64,000 bases of DNA, taken from contig JAZKFT010000040.1 in the NCBI GenBank assembly GCA_040386335.1, forward strand, positions 62,001 to 126,000, written 5' to 3'. Below the pieces are notes generated by a model. That model did not search any database. It was not told where the DNA came from and worked only from the letters and a program-made list of their open reading frames with translations. Positions 1-8,614 of this stretch are shown piece by piece. Both the position numbers and the translations under genes were made by a program. Positions within the stretch are counted from its first letter, which is position 1, and each line of letters opens with the position of its first letter. Origin of the DNA: JAZKFT01 sp040386335 (GTDB lineage Bacteria; Bacteroidota; Bacteroidia; Chitinophagales; Chitinophagaceae).

Positions 1-690
1 CTGGCAAAAAAACACGGTACAAGGCTACACATTCTGCATATCAGCACAGCGAAAGAATTGAACCTTTTCACCAATCTTTTCCCGATCAAACAAAAGCGGA
101 TAACGGCTGAAGTTTGCGTACACCATCTTCATTTTACAGCAGATGATTATGCTACATTGGGCTACCAGGTAAAGTGCAACCCGGCCATTAAAGCACCACA
201 TCATAAAGAAGCACTGTGGCAGGCATTGCTGGACGACCGGCTGGACGTAATAGCCACCGACCATGCCCCACATACCATGGAAGAAAAGGGCTTTTTTGAA
301 AAAGAAGGGCCGGGGCTTTATAACAAGGCACACAGCGGTCTGCCATTGGTGCAACATAGCTTGCAACTGATGCTGCACTACGTTCAATCGGGAAAAATTC
401 CGTTAGAAAAAGTAGTGGAAAAAATGAGCCATGCAGTAGCAGACTGTTTTGAGATTGATCAGCGTGGCTATATCCGTGAGGGTTATTATGCAGACCTGGT
501 ATTAGTAGACCTTAATAAGCCCAACCGTGTTACGAAAGAGGATATTTTGTACAAATGCGGCTGGAGTCCTTTGGAGAATTTCAGTTTTCCGGCATCTGTG
601 GAAAAAACTTTTGTGAACGGCCGGCTCGTGTATGATCAGGGCGTTTTTGATGAAACAGAAATGGGGATGCGGCTTAGGTTTGACCGGTGA
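1..690 (+). CDS. pyrC: Dihydroorotase, C-terminal part (5' end outside window)
   Basis: The reading frame is open from base 1, so the N-terminal part, including the first HxH metal motif, lies outside the window; 229 residues are visible. The fragment has the HILHIST strand-end motif (residues 10-16), EVCVHHLHFT (a metal-binding His region) and VIATDHAPHT, which holds the catalytic Asp of cyclic amidohydrolases. It ends in the usual small beta domain (TFVNGRLVY). Dihydroorotase closes N-carbamoyl-aspartate to dihydroorotate in pyrimidine synthesis, in the cytosol. The motif spacing fits class I dihydroorotases better than dihydropyrimidinases or allantoinases, but the missing half leaves some doubt between subtypes. 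Confidence 0.88.
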   Translation: MAKKHGTRLHILHISTAKELNLFTNLFPIKQKRITAEVCVHHLHFTADDYATLGYQVKCNPAIKAPHHKEALWQALLDDRLDVIATDHAPHTMEEKGFFEKEGPGLYNKAHSGLPLVQHSLQLMLHYVQSGKIPLEKVVEKMSHAVADCFEIDQRGYIREGYYADLVLVDLNKPNRVTKEDILYKCGWSPLENFSFPASVEKTFVNGRLVYDQGVFDETEMGMRLRFDR

Positions 691-735
691 GTTTAGAGGT
701 TTAGGGTTTAGAGGTTTACGAGTTAACGAGTACCC
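691..735. repeat. Short intergenic tandem repeat of the GTTTAGAGG word
   Basis: Directly after the dihydroorotase stop codon the words GTTTAGAGG, TTTAGGG, TTTAGAGG and TTTACGAG follow one another. The same word type recurs after the YdeI-like gene at 30531-30556. The rest of the gap up to the MutS-like gene shows nothing recognisable. Confidence 0.5.
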
Positions 736-857
736 GGGTTCACAGGTTTGGGTGTTGATTCGAAAAGCCGCAACCACAACCGCTGCTCAATTATTCACTA
801 CTTGCTTCTCACCACTAGCTAATTGCTTTTCAATGCTTACTATTTACAAAAACAAAA

Positions 858-2174
858 ATGCAAATAGACCAAACGACGCTCACTGACCTCTCCATTTTTA
901 ATTCCGATGAAGAACAGTCGGTTTTTTATAAGCTTAACCATACACATACAGATGCAGGTAAGTTTTGGCTAAAGCAATTTTTCAGCAACCCTTTTGATGA
1001 CCTTGGGAAAATACAGCAAACGCAACAGTTGCTGAAACTCATGCTACAGCAGCAAGATCAGTGGCCGGTCATTATTACCAACGGCACTATTATGGTGCTG
1101 GAGAAATTTTACGATACAGCCATAGATGATATTCCAAAGAATCCTGACCCTGTTTCAGCCGTTAGTTATAAATTACTCCATGGCCCCGATTTCTCCATTA
1201 TCAAGTACACAATAGGTCATTGCATTGATTTTGCAAAAGGGCTGCAGCAAACCATTGATCTCTTTAAAGAAAAAGATACCCCTGCATTGCTGCAAGCTGT
1301 TACCGGTCGCATCGACCAACTATTGCAAAGAGAAGAGATGCGTTCCATGGTAGCAACCACCAATAAAGTTGAGTTAAGTAAAGGAGCCATTCTCCGTTAT
1401 GGCTTCTTTTTGAGATACCAGTTTAAACAGCAGCTTTTTGAACTCATAGACCTTCACGGTAAACTTGACGCCTGGCTGGCCATGGCAACTGCGGTTAAAA
1501 TTCACAACCTTCATTTCCCCACTTTTCATCAAAAAGAGGAACCGATGGTGACTGCGAAACAACTCTTTCATATACTGCTGCCTGTTCCGGTTCCGTACGA
1601 TCTGAAGATGGATCAAAGCACCAATTTTATATTTCTCACCGGGGCCAATATGGCAGGTAAGAGCACATTTATTAAAGCCGTGGGTGTAAGTGTATACCTG
1701 GCGCACCTGGGCATGGGTGTACCGGCACAGGAGATGGAGCTGAGCATGTTTCATGGCCTGTTAAGTAATATCCAGGTCAACGATAATATCATGAAAGGCG
1801 AAAGCTATTTCTTTAACGAAGTGCAACGGATAAAAAACACCATCATTAAAATAAACAACGGTAAAAAATGGCTGGTGCTGATAGATGAATTGTTTAAAGG
1901 CACCAATGTGCAGGATGCCATGAAATGCAGCAGTGCAGTGGTAAAAGGGCTGGTAAAAATACGCTGTTCCCTGTTTATCCTGAGTACCCATCTTTACGAA
2001 ATTGGCGAAGAGCTGAAAGCCTATCCCAACATAGCATTCCGCTATTTTGAAACGGCGGTGCTGGATGACCAGCTTGATTTTAGTTACCAGCTGAAAGAAG
2101 GCATCAGTAACGACCGCATCGGGTATTTGATCCTGAGAAGGGAGAAGGTGGTGGAACTACTGGAAGGTTTGTAA
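858..2174 (+). CDS. Short MutS-family ATPase (domain III remnant plus domain V)
   Basis: 438-residue protein. Its C-terminal half is a MutS-type ABC ATPase: Walker A GANMAGKST at 262-270, the conserved ESYFFNEVQR segment at 315-324, Walker B LVLIDELFKGTN at 339-350 and the switch His in STHLYE (378). The N-terminal mismatch-binding domain of MutS1 and the Smr domain of MutS2 are both absent, and the helical N-terminal half probably forms only the lever and clamp region. Such short MutS homologues are common in Bacteroidota; their role in repair or recombination is not established. The start is the ATG at 858, with no Shine-Dalgarno sequence. A membrane protein follows after 12 bases and may be co-transcribed. 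Confidence 0.85.
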   Translation: MQIDQTTLTDLSIFNSDEEQSVFYKLNHTHTDAGKFWLKQFFSNPFDDLGKIQQTQQLLKLMLQQQDQWPVIITNGTIMVLEKFYDTAIDDIPKNPDPVSAVSYKLLHGPDFSIIKYTIGHCIDFAKGLQQTIDLFKEKDTPALLQAVTGRIDQLLQREEMRSMVATTNKVELSKGAILRYGFFLRYQFKQQLFELIDLHGKLDAWLAMATAVKIHNLHFPTFHQKEEPMVTAKQLFHILLPVPVPYDLKMDQSTNFIFLTGANMAGKSTFIKAVGVSVYLAHLGMGVPAQEMELSMFHGLLSNIQVNDNIMKGESYFFNEVQRIKNTIIKINNGKKWLVLIDELFKGTNVQDAMKCSSAVVKGLVKIRCSLFILSTHLYEIGEELKAYPNIAFRYFETAVLDDQLDFSYQLKEGISNDRIGYLILRREKVVELLEGL

Positions 2175-2186
2175 AAACATTACCCC

Positions 2187-2777
2187 ATGAACTTTCTTGA
2201 CACCATTTATGATTGCCTTGAGATAATTAGGTTCGGATATACCTGCTGCTTCCCCTTGTTATTTTTAGCTTGGTTATTTCTAAAAAAGTATAAGCCGTTT
2301 CTGATAAAAATACTGAGTGTCATGAATGGTTGGCTGGCGCTTTATGGAGTTTATTGGACGGTCTACTGGGCTGCCGAATTGTTTCATTCCTGGTATAGCA
2401 TGAACAAATACGAAGGGTACAGTTTCTTCTATTCAAAAGGAAATTTTATCGATTATCGACTCTCTATATTTTGGTGGATTTGCATGCTGACTTGCTGCCT
2501 ATTATTTCTATTTAAAAAATGGAGAAAAAAAATTTCGCTATCGTTGGTCGCAGTCATAAGCTGCAATTATTACCTCATTGTAGCGTGGTATATAACATTA
2601 TTTAGAGACTACACGCCCAGCGCATGGGAACTGGTAACTGAAACAAAATGGTATAAGACGCAAGCAGTTATGCTAATCATCTACGTAGTCATTATTTTTC
2701 TTAGCTGGCACTGGATACATGCAAAAATGAAATCCATAATAGGCCGGCGGTTGAAATTGAAAAAGAACCGAGGCTAA
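2187..2777 (+). CDS. Hypothetical multi-pass membrane protein
   Basis: 196 residues with about five hydrophobic segments (roughly 12-33, 43-66, 93-111, 117-139 and 159-180), rich in Trp, Tyr and Cys, and a basic tail (GRRLKLKKNRG). I recognise no family. The gene begins 12 bases after the MutS-like stop, so it may be read through from that gene. Its codons look more A/T-rich than those of its neighbours (many ATA, TTA and AAA), which could mean a recently acquired or orphan gene. The coding call rests on the long open frame and the regular alternation of membrane segments. Confidence 0.65.
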   Translation: MNFLDTIYDCLEIIRFGYTCCFPLLFLAWLFLKKYKPFLIKILSVMNGWLALYGVYWTVYWAAELFHSWYSMNKYEGYSFFYSKGNFIDYRLSIFWWICMLTCCLLFLFKKWRKKISLSLVAVISCNYYLIVAWYITLFRDYTPSAWELVTETKWYKTQAVMLIIYVVIIFLSWHWIHAKMKSIIGRRLKLKKNRG

Positions 2778-2803
2778 ATGTGATACCCCTGGGCCTCTTA
2801 CGC

Positions 2804-3475
2804 TTATGGAATATAATAGCTTTTTACAGCCCTGTGTTGAGCCACTATTAATGAGGGGTGTGTCGTAAGTATTGCGTCGATTAGCCCGACGCCCCTGGCA
2901 TAATAATAATCTACTGTATTGTATAGTGTAAAGCTGCCCATTTGTACGTAGCCTCTTTCTTTACGCACATGTACTACATCATTAAAGACCAGTCCGTTTA
3001 CGGTTCTGCTCATTCCTTTGGATAAAACCGTATTCTTTTGGATCGGGTCCACCAGTAATAATTGCTGCTTTACCGTATCGGACCATGTGCCATTAACTGG
3101 CAGGTTAGCGTCAAGGGAAATCCGGTGCAATATGGTTGAATCGCTGAGTCCATCTTCTTCCCCATAACGGCTTATGCCATTTGTACAGTTTGAATAGAAA
3201 AAATCGTGGTTATAAGTGCTATAGAATTTTTCGTAGACATGCCCCCTGAGCAAGGTGTCTTTTTTATAAAGGAAGGTATCTGTAAGTGTTTTAAAATTGC
3301 CACCCAAGGTATCATAATACGTATAAATGGAACTGTCGCACATAGGAATATAGATGCAGGCTTTACAGTTATTATTGTCCGAAATGCCATTGGGGCTGGT
3401 ATCCGGACTGTTATCCTTTTTACATGAGATACACAATAGCAGGATAATTACCGGGCAAAAAATCCTGGGTTGCAT
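2804..3475 (-). CDS. Putative lipoprotein, paralogue of the next gene upstream
   Basis: 223 residues. A type II signal peptide ends in LLCISC, making Cys18 the likely lipidated residue; a polar linker and a secreted domain follow. The domain shares an ordered set of motifs with the protein at 3684-4379: CKACxYIPxC, TYYDT, NCTNGxSR, GSWSDTV, NGxxFNDVxHV, DYYYARGVGLI and the C-terminal KSYYIP. It is probably anchored in the outer membrane or periplasm. No enzymatic motif is visible. The conserved Cys residues near the N-terminus could form disulfides. The two genes face the same way with a 208-base gap. Confidence 0.8.
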   Translation of the reverse strand: MQPRIFCPVIILLLCISCKKDNSPDTSPNGISDNNNCKACIYIPMCDSSIYTYYDTLGGNFKTLTDTFLYKKDTLLRGHVYEKFYSTYNHDFFYSNCTNGISRYGEEDGLSDSTILHRISLDANLPVNGTWSDTVKQQLLLVDPIQKNTVLSKGMSRTVNGLVFNDVVHVRKERGYVQMGSFTLYNTVDYYYARGVGLIDAILTTHPSLIVAQHRAVKSYYIP

Positions 3476-3683
3476 GTTAGTATGGTTGATAAATGATAGT
3501 AAGAGTCGTTATCCTCAAAACCTAAAGACAAGTCTGGTACTCCCGAAACGAAATGAATCCTCATTTATTGGATTGCTATTGAAGAAAATGTTGGTATTAA
3601 ATTCCTTACAAAAACAAATGGACTGCATTGCAGATCTTAAAACACTGAGGTAATGTTAGCGTGAATTCTCAGCTTTATTGCGT

Positions 3684-4379
3684 TTAAGGTATATAATAAC
3701 TCTTTAACGTCCTGTGCTGTATCACGTTGCCTGAAAGATAATCTGTTGCTATATATTCAATCAGCCCTACACCCTTGGCATAATAATAATCAGCTGAGTT
3801 TACCACGTAGAAACCAACAAGTGGAATATCGGCTCCTATTTCTATTTGTACATGAATAACATCATTAAAAGTCTGCCCATTCAACGTACTCGAAGTACCC
3901 TTTGAGATAATGCTGCTGTTATAAATAATCGCCTGGCCCAATTGGTTAATTACAGTGTCGCTCCAACTGCCGCCGACAGAAAGGTTGGCCTTTAACTGTA
4001 TCAGTGCTACCTTGGTAATGTTGTTACCTCCAACCGTTACCACGCTAAAACCTACTAACCTGCTTTCGCCATTTGTACAATTAGTATAAGAGTAGCTCTG
4101 GTTGCCGGTTGCAAAGAATTTCTGAAATGTTTTGCCACTCATTGAGGTGTCTTTAATAAACTGCAACGTGTCGGTAATTAATCCGCCCGTACCATTTATA
4201 GTATCATAATAAGTAAAATGACTGCCATTACACACCGGGATATACACGCAGGCTTTGCACTCATTTGTTTGGGTGCCACCACCGCCAACGGTGACTGTGG
4301 TATTTTCCAGGCTGAGTTCTTTCTGGCAGGAAAAAATGGTAACTGCCAGTAACAGAAAGGGTATCAGTTTCAAGTTCAT
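3684..4379 (-). CDS. Putative lipoprotein, paralogue of the next gene downstream
   Basis: 231 residues. The signal peptide is followed by the lipobox VTIFSC (Cys18). The mature part has CKACVYIPVC, TYYDT, NCTNGESR, GSWSDTV, NGQTFNDVIHV, DYYYAKGVGLI and the KSYYIP terminus, all in the same order as in the neighbouring lipoprotein. A tandem duplication followed by divergence explains the pair. A glycine-rich stretch (VGGGGTQ) links the lipobox to the domain. The function is unknown. The gene lies upstream in transcription order, and the 230 bases between its start and the YifB gene, which runs the other way, presumably hold both promoters. Confidence 0.8.
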   Translation of the reverse strand: MNLKLIPFLLLAVTIFSCQKELSLENTTVTVGGGGTQTNECKACVYIPVCNGSHFTYYDTINGTGGLITDTLQFIKDTSMSGKTFQKFFATGNQSYSYTNCTNGESRLVGFSVVTVGGNNITKVALIQLKANLSVGGSWSDTVINQLGQAIIYNSSIISKGTSSTLNGQTFNDVIHVQIEIGADIPLVGFYVVNSADYYYAKGVGLIEYIATDYLSGNVIQHRTLKSYYIP

Positions 4380-4609
4380 GGGTGTGTTGTTAGTTTAGAA
4401 TTGATAGAAATTTCGGCAAATATAGGTTTCGGCAAATAGCAACAGAAAATTATCTTTCCGCCATCGCTATTGATTTTCAATCATTTAAGAGCATTTGTTT
4501 TTCCCCAAAACTTATTTTCAGGTATCGGTGTATTGTTATTTTCAGTTCCCCTCCATTTCCCTATATTCAGCACTGTTACACTTATCCTTCATTTAAGAAC
4601 CGATACGAC

Positions 4610-6157
4610 ATGCTGGTAAAAACCTTTGGCAGTGCTGTTTTTGGAGTAGATGCCCGAACGATTACCGTGGAAGTGGATGTAAACAACCAGGGAAAACCGG
4701 ATATTATTTTGGTAGGCCTTCCAGACAGTGCCGTAAAGGAAAGCATGGAGCGGGTGGAGAGTGCTATTAAGAGCAACGGTTATAAAATGCCCCGCACCAA
4801 ACTGGTAGTGAACCTCGCACCGGCAGATATCAGAAAAAGCGGCACGGCATTCGACCTGCCTATCGCTATCGGCCTGCTGGGGGCTACCGAACAGCTGGAA
4901 AACTTCGAAGCATTTAAGGATTACGTGATCATGGGTGAATTAAGCCTTGATGGTGCACTAAGGCCCATCAAAGGTGCATTACCCATCGCCATACAGGCGC
5001 GCAAGGAAAAGTTCAAAGGCTTTATTTTACCCAAACAAAATGCCAGGGAAGCAGCCATTGTAAACGACCTGGAAGTGTATGGCGTCACCCATATCAATGA
5101 AGTGACAGATTTATTCGAAGGCAAGAACCTGATTCCCGCCACCATCGTGGATACCAGGGAAGAATTTTATTATGCACAAAGTAACTACGACATCGATTTT
5201 GCAGACGTTAAAGGCCAGGAAAATATCAAACGGGCACTTGAAATTTCGGCGGCCGGTGGCCATAATGCTATCCTGATTGGCCCGCCCGGCGCAGGCAAAA
5301 CGATGCTCGCCAAACGGCTACCTACGATCTTGCCGCCATTGAGTTTACTGGAGGCCCTGGAGACCACAAAAATCCATAGCGTAGCGGGTAAACTCCAGGA
5401 AAATGCTACGCTGATTACCCGGAGGCCGTTCCGGTCGCCGCACCATACGATTTCGGATGTGGCGCTTGTAGGTGGTGGGGGCAATCCGCAACCAGGCGAA
5501 ATATCACTGGCGCATAACGGTGTACTTTTTTTGGATGAACTGCCCGAGTTTAAACGCACCGTATTGGAAGTAATGCGTCAGCCCATGGAAGAAAGAAAAG
5601 TTACCATTAGCAGGGCAAAAGTTTCGTTGGATTTCCCCGCCAGCTTTATGTTGATCGCATCTATGAATCCCTGCCCTTGTGGTTATTTTAACCATCCCGA
5701 TAAACAATGCACCTGCGGGCCGGGCATTGTACAGCGGTACCTTGCAAAAATCAGTGGGCCGTTACTGGACCGTATCGATCTGCATGTTGAAGTCACCCCT
5801 GTTCCTTTCAGCGAACTCAGTAGTAACCAACAGTATGAACGAAGCGAAAATATCCGCGCACGGGTGATTGCAGCCAGGGAAATTCAAAACAAAAGATATG
5901 AGCAGCACGAAGGCATCTATGCCAATGCACAAATGAGCAGCAAACTATTAAAAGAATTGTGCGTGCTGGATACCCCAAGCAGCAACCTGCTGAAAATAGC
6001 AATGCAAAAACTAAATCTTAGCGCCAGGGCCTACGATCGCATTCTAAAAGTGAGCCGAACCATAGCCGATCTTGCAGGCACAGACAACATAAGGCCCGAA
6101 CATTTGGCAGAAGCAATCCAGTACAGGAGTTTAGATAGAGAGGGATGGGGAGGATGA
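4610..6157 (+). CDS. YifB/ComM family AAA ATPase (Mg chelatase-like)
   Basis: 515 residues in the standard three-part layout. An N-terminal ChlI/Lon-protease-like domain covers about 1-175. The AAA core has Walker A GPPGAGKT at 224-231 and Walker B VLFLDE at 305-310. A Cys cluster, CPCGYF...CTC, lies at 355-369, followed by a C-terminal Mg-chelatase helical domain. In naturally competent bacteria ComM is a hexameric helicase that promotes branch migration during integration of transformed DNA. In non-competent species the role is less clear. The start ATG at 4610 gives the typical MLVKTFGSAVFGVDA opening. Confidence 0.92.
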   Translation: MLVKTFGSAVFGVDARTITVEVDVNNQGKPDIILVGLPDSAVKESMERVESAIKSNGYKMPRTKLVVNLAPADIRKSGTAFDLPIAIGLLGATEQLENFEAFKDYVIMGELSLDGALRPIKGALPIAIQARKEKFKGFILPKQNAREAAIVNDLEVYGVTHINEVTDLFEGKNLIPATIVDTREEFYYAQSNYDIDFADVKGQENIKRALEISAAGGHNAILIGPPGAGKTMLAKRLPTILPPLSLLEALETTKIHSVAGKLQENATLITRRPFRSPHHTISDVALVGGGGNPQPGEISLAHNGVLFLDELPEFKRTVLEVMRQPMEERKVTISRAKVSLDFPASFMLIASMNPCPCGYFNHPDKQCTCGPGIVQRYLAKISGPLLDRIDLHVEVTPVPFSELSSNQQYERSENIRARVIAAREIQNKRYEQHEGIYANAQMSSKLLKELCVLDTPSSNLLKIAMQKLNLSARAYDRILKVSRTIADLAGTDNIRPEHLAEAIQYRSLDREGWGG

Positions 6158-6160
6158 TCT

Positions 6161-6193
6161 GATTTAAGACGTATGATTTGGGATGTATGATTT
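6161..6193. repeat. Intergenic tandem copy of the GATGTATGATTT word
   Basis: Two near-identical units, GACGTATGATTTGG and GATGTATGATTTCC, lie between the YifB and amidohydrolase stop codons. The same word occurs at 29754-29793 and inverted at 29254-29268. Confidence 0.5.
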
Positions 6194-6202
6194 CCTTTCT
6201 TT

Positions 6203-7375
6203 TCAAACCAATCTTCTTACAGCTGCTCCGGGTTGGAGGCGATTAGTGTTCGTTTCTTCTATCAATAGCACACCAGGTCTTTTTCCTCTTTCGAAACTGC
6301 CAAATTGGTTGTCCATGCCCAACGCCTGGGCACCATTAAGAGTGGCCCATTGCAACATTTCCGTTAGAGAGACTTCAGGAAAATGTTTACTGATCGTTTT
6401 CATCTCATCCAAAATGCTGAGGCTATGGTTGCTGGCCAGGCTATCGGTACCCAGTACTATTTCGCAACCATGCTTTCGCAACATAGCTATCGGTGGCATA
6501 GCATTTTCGATGTATTGGTTGGCATTGACGCAAAGACACCAATTGACATTTATTGGTTGCTGGCTGGTAAATAGAATATCTTCTTCTGTGGTAAAAGTAT
6601 TATGCACCAGCAATACTTCTTTAGCCACATTGACCTTTGGCAAATACGATTGCAGACTTGTTTTGCCTGTGGGCTTAAAAAATCTGTGATCCAACCCCAT
6701 CTTTTGGTACATCCGTAAAAAATCACCAGTTCCTCTCTTAAATAATTCATCTTCAAACACTGTTTCCTGGTTATGGATGGTGGTGGTTTTACCGGCGAAA
6801 TAAGGCATAATCATATCCCACAAGTCGTTCGAAACCGAGTAAGGAGCATGCGGTGCCATACTCAATGGGCAATTTGCAATTTGCAATAAGCTGAATGCGT
6901 CATAAAAGCCCTTGCTCCTTTCAAATCTTGCCCCTGCTACTTCAGGCAGCCACCCGCTAACCTCAATAAAATTATGATAGGCCATCCTGCCTTGTTGCTT
7001 TTGAAAAAGGGTGCTATCGTTGTTACAGATATCTCCGACCGCAACTATTCCATTTGCCAGCATTTCATTTTCTGCAGATGTAATGGCGGCAGCAATTTCA
7101 CTGTCCGGAAAGTGCCGTTGTGTGATGACAGTAAACACGAAATCCACCAAACCCGTGTGTTCGGGTATAAACCCTTTCAGGTGGCTTAGTTCCAGGTGAC
7201 AATGCGCATTAATGAATCCGGGAGACAAAATGCCCTCGAATTCCCGGACATCTTCACCGGCATCTACCTTCGTTATTATTTCTTTAACCGTCCCATTCTC
7301 ATCGGTAACCAGTACATGGTCGCCTCCAGTTAACAACTGGTAACCATCGAATAATGCCGTCGGCCGAAACTTCAT
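6203..7375 (-). CDS. Amidohydrolase, deaminase subgroup (possibly aminodeoxyfutalosine or SAH deaminase type)
   Basis: 390 residues from the ATG at 7375 (MKFRPTAL). In-frame ATGs at 7384 and 7408 are possible but add an unusual leader. The metal site is complete: HCH at 58-60, HAPYS (His176), IHNQE (His201) and GTDSLASN (Asp311). The TDSLASN motif and the PPIAMLRKHG segment before it are typical of the chlorohydrolase, S-adenosylhomocysteine deaminase and aminodeoxyfutalosine deaminase group, which removes amino groups from purine-like substrates. Bacteroidota that make menaquinone by the futalosine route use such an enzyme, but no other futalosine gene is in this window, so the substrate stays open. 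It is divergent from prfA. Confidence 0.78.
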   Translation of the reverse strand: MKFRPTALFDGYQLLTGGDHVLVTDENGTVKEIITKVDAGEDVREFEGILSPGFINAHCHLELSHLKGFIPEHTGLVDFVFTVITQRHFPDSEIAAAITSAENEMLANGIVAVGDICNNDSTLFQKQQGRMAYHNFIEVSGWLPEVAGARFERSKGFYDAFSLLQIANCPLSMAPHAPYSVSNDLWDMIMPYFAGKTTTIHNQETVFEDELFKRGTGDFLRMYQKMGLDHRFFKPTGKTSLQSYLPKVNVAKEVLLVHNTFTTEEDILFTSQQPINVNWCLCVNANQYIENAMPPIAMLRKHGCEIVLGTDSLASNHSLSILDEMKTISKHFPEVSLTEMLQWATLNGAQALGMDNQFGSFERGKRPGVLLIEETNTNRLQPGAAVRRLV

Positions 7376-7422
7376 AATACCCATGCTGCAAAAGTACCTA
7401 TCCACCACAATGGCTAAACTGG

Positions 7423-7430
7423 TATTTTTG
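7423..7430 (+). promoter_or_regulatory. Candidate -7 box TATTTTTG for prfA
   Basis: TATTTTTG matches the Bacteroidota -7 consensus TAnnTTTG and ends 19 bases before the prfA ATG, implying a short leader without a Shine-Dalgarno sequence. No clear -33 element is visible at the usual distance. Confidence 0.4.
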
Positions 7431-7449
7431 CCGCCGCGAAAAGAAAATT

Positions 7450-8520
7450 ATGATCGATAAATTAGAAGCTATTAAAGGCCGTTTTCAGCAGGTGGGGCTT
7501 GCACTTACCAACCCCGAGATTGTTGCCAACGGAAAAGAATTCAGCAAGTACAGTAAAGAATACCGGCAATTGGAAAACATTGTAAAGCCATTTGAAGAAT
7601 ACAAAAAGATACTGGCTGATATCGAATTCAGCAAAGAATTGCTCAATGGAGGCGATGAAGAAATGAGAGAGCTCGCCAAAGAAGAATTACCGGGGTACGA
7701 AGCTAAACGGGAAGAACTGGAAGCAGCCCTTCGAAAGCTGCTAATCCCTAAAGATCCGCAGGATGACAAAAATGCGATCCTTGAAATAAGGGCCGGTACC
7801 GGGGGGGATGAAGCCAGTCTTTTTGCCGGCGATCTTTTAGGTATGTATATGCGCTATTGTGGTAAACGCGGATGGAAAACCTCGTTGATCAGCGAAAGCG
7901 AAGGCACAGTTGGCGGCTACAAAGAGGTGGTAATTGAAGTGACCGGTGAAGATGTTTATGGTACTTTAAAATTCGAAAGTGGTGTACATAGGGTACAACG
8001 TGTTCCCAATACCGAAACCCAGGGCAGGGTGCATACCAGCGCTGCTACTGTAGCAGTGATGCCGGAGGCAGAAGAAGTGGATTTTGAATTAAAGGAAAGT
8101 GACCTTAAAATGGAAACCAGCCGAAGTGGTGGCGCAGGTGGGCAGAACGTAAATAAGGTGGAAACAAAGGTGATGCTGACACATATACCCACCGGAACCG
8201 TAATTACCTGCCAAACCGAACGTAGCCAGTTGGGGAACCGCGAGAAGGCCACCAATATGATGCGGACCAAATTATATGAAGAGCAGGTGCGGAAACAGGA
8301 GGAAGAGATCAGCCGGCATCGTAAAACCCTGGTAAGTACCGGGGACAGGAGCGCCAAAATAAGAACCTACAACTGGCCACAGGGAAGGGTTACCGACCAC
8401 CGTATCGGGCTTACGGTATACAACCTGGATGCAGTGATTAATGGTGAGATAGAAGAATTTATAGACCAGCTCCAAATGGCAGAAAATGCTGAGAAAATGG
8501 CCAACCAGGATATGAATTAA
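7450..8520 (+). CDS. prfA: Peptide chain release factor 1
   Basis: 356 residues, the usual RF1 length. The GGQ motif that triggers peptidyl-tRNA hydrolysis is at 230-232 in SRSGGAGGQNVNK. The codon-reading tripeptide in QRVPNTETQGRVHTS is PNT (186-188), the PxT form of RF1, which reads UAA and UAG, rather than the SPF of RF2. This makes RF1 secure. The start at 7450 gives MIDKLEAIK. The gene is divergent from the amidohydrolase, with the promoter in the 74-base gap. Confidence 0.97.
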   Translation: MIDKLEAIKGRFQQVGLALTNPEIVANGKEFSKYSKEYRQLENIVKPFEEYKKILADIEFSKELLNGGDEEMRELAKEELPGYEAKREELEAALRKLLIPKDPQDDKNAILEIRAGTGGDEASLFAGDLLGMYMRYCGKRGWKTSLISESEGTVGGYKEVVIEVTGEDVYGTLKFESGVHRVQRVPNTETQGRVHTSAATVAVMPEAEEVDFELKESDLKMETSRSGGAGGQNVNKVETKVMLTHIPTGTVITCQTERSQLGNREKATNMMRTKLYEEQVRKQEEEISRHRKTLVSTGDRSAKIRTYNWPQGRVTDHRIGLTVYNLDAVINGEIEEFIDQLQMAENAEKMANQDMN

Positions 8521-8614
8521 AGAATGTCAAAATGAATTCTCAATTGCCCGAAATTATGCAGTAAGAATTCTATCTTAGTTCCCCATTAACAATTTCATCA
8601 CTAAAAACATCATC

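Noticed and set aside
25..387. Long minus-strand open frame opposite the dihydroorotase gene
   Set aside because: It lies fully opposite a clear enzyme and has a composition unlike a protein of the genome (many Cys, Phe and Met, no motif).
632..886. Open frame running through the dihydroorotase end and the GTTTAGAGG repeat
   Set aside because: Its sequence is just the translated repeat and gives no domain; it overlaps both flanking genes.
3354..3653. Plus-strand frame of 99 codons between the two lipoprotein genes
   Set aside because: A third of it is opposite the lipoprotein signal peptide and it has no recognisable domain.
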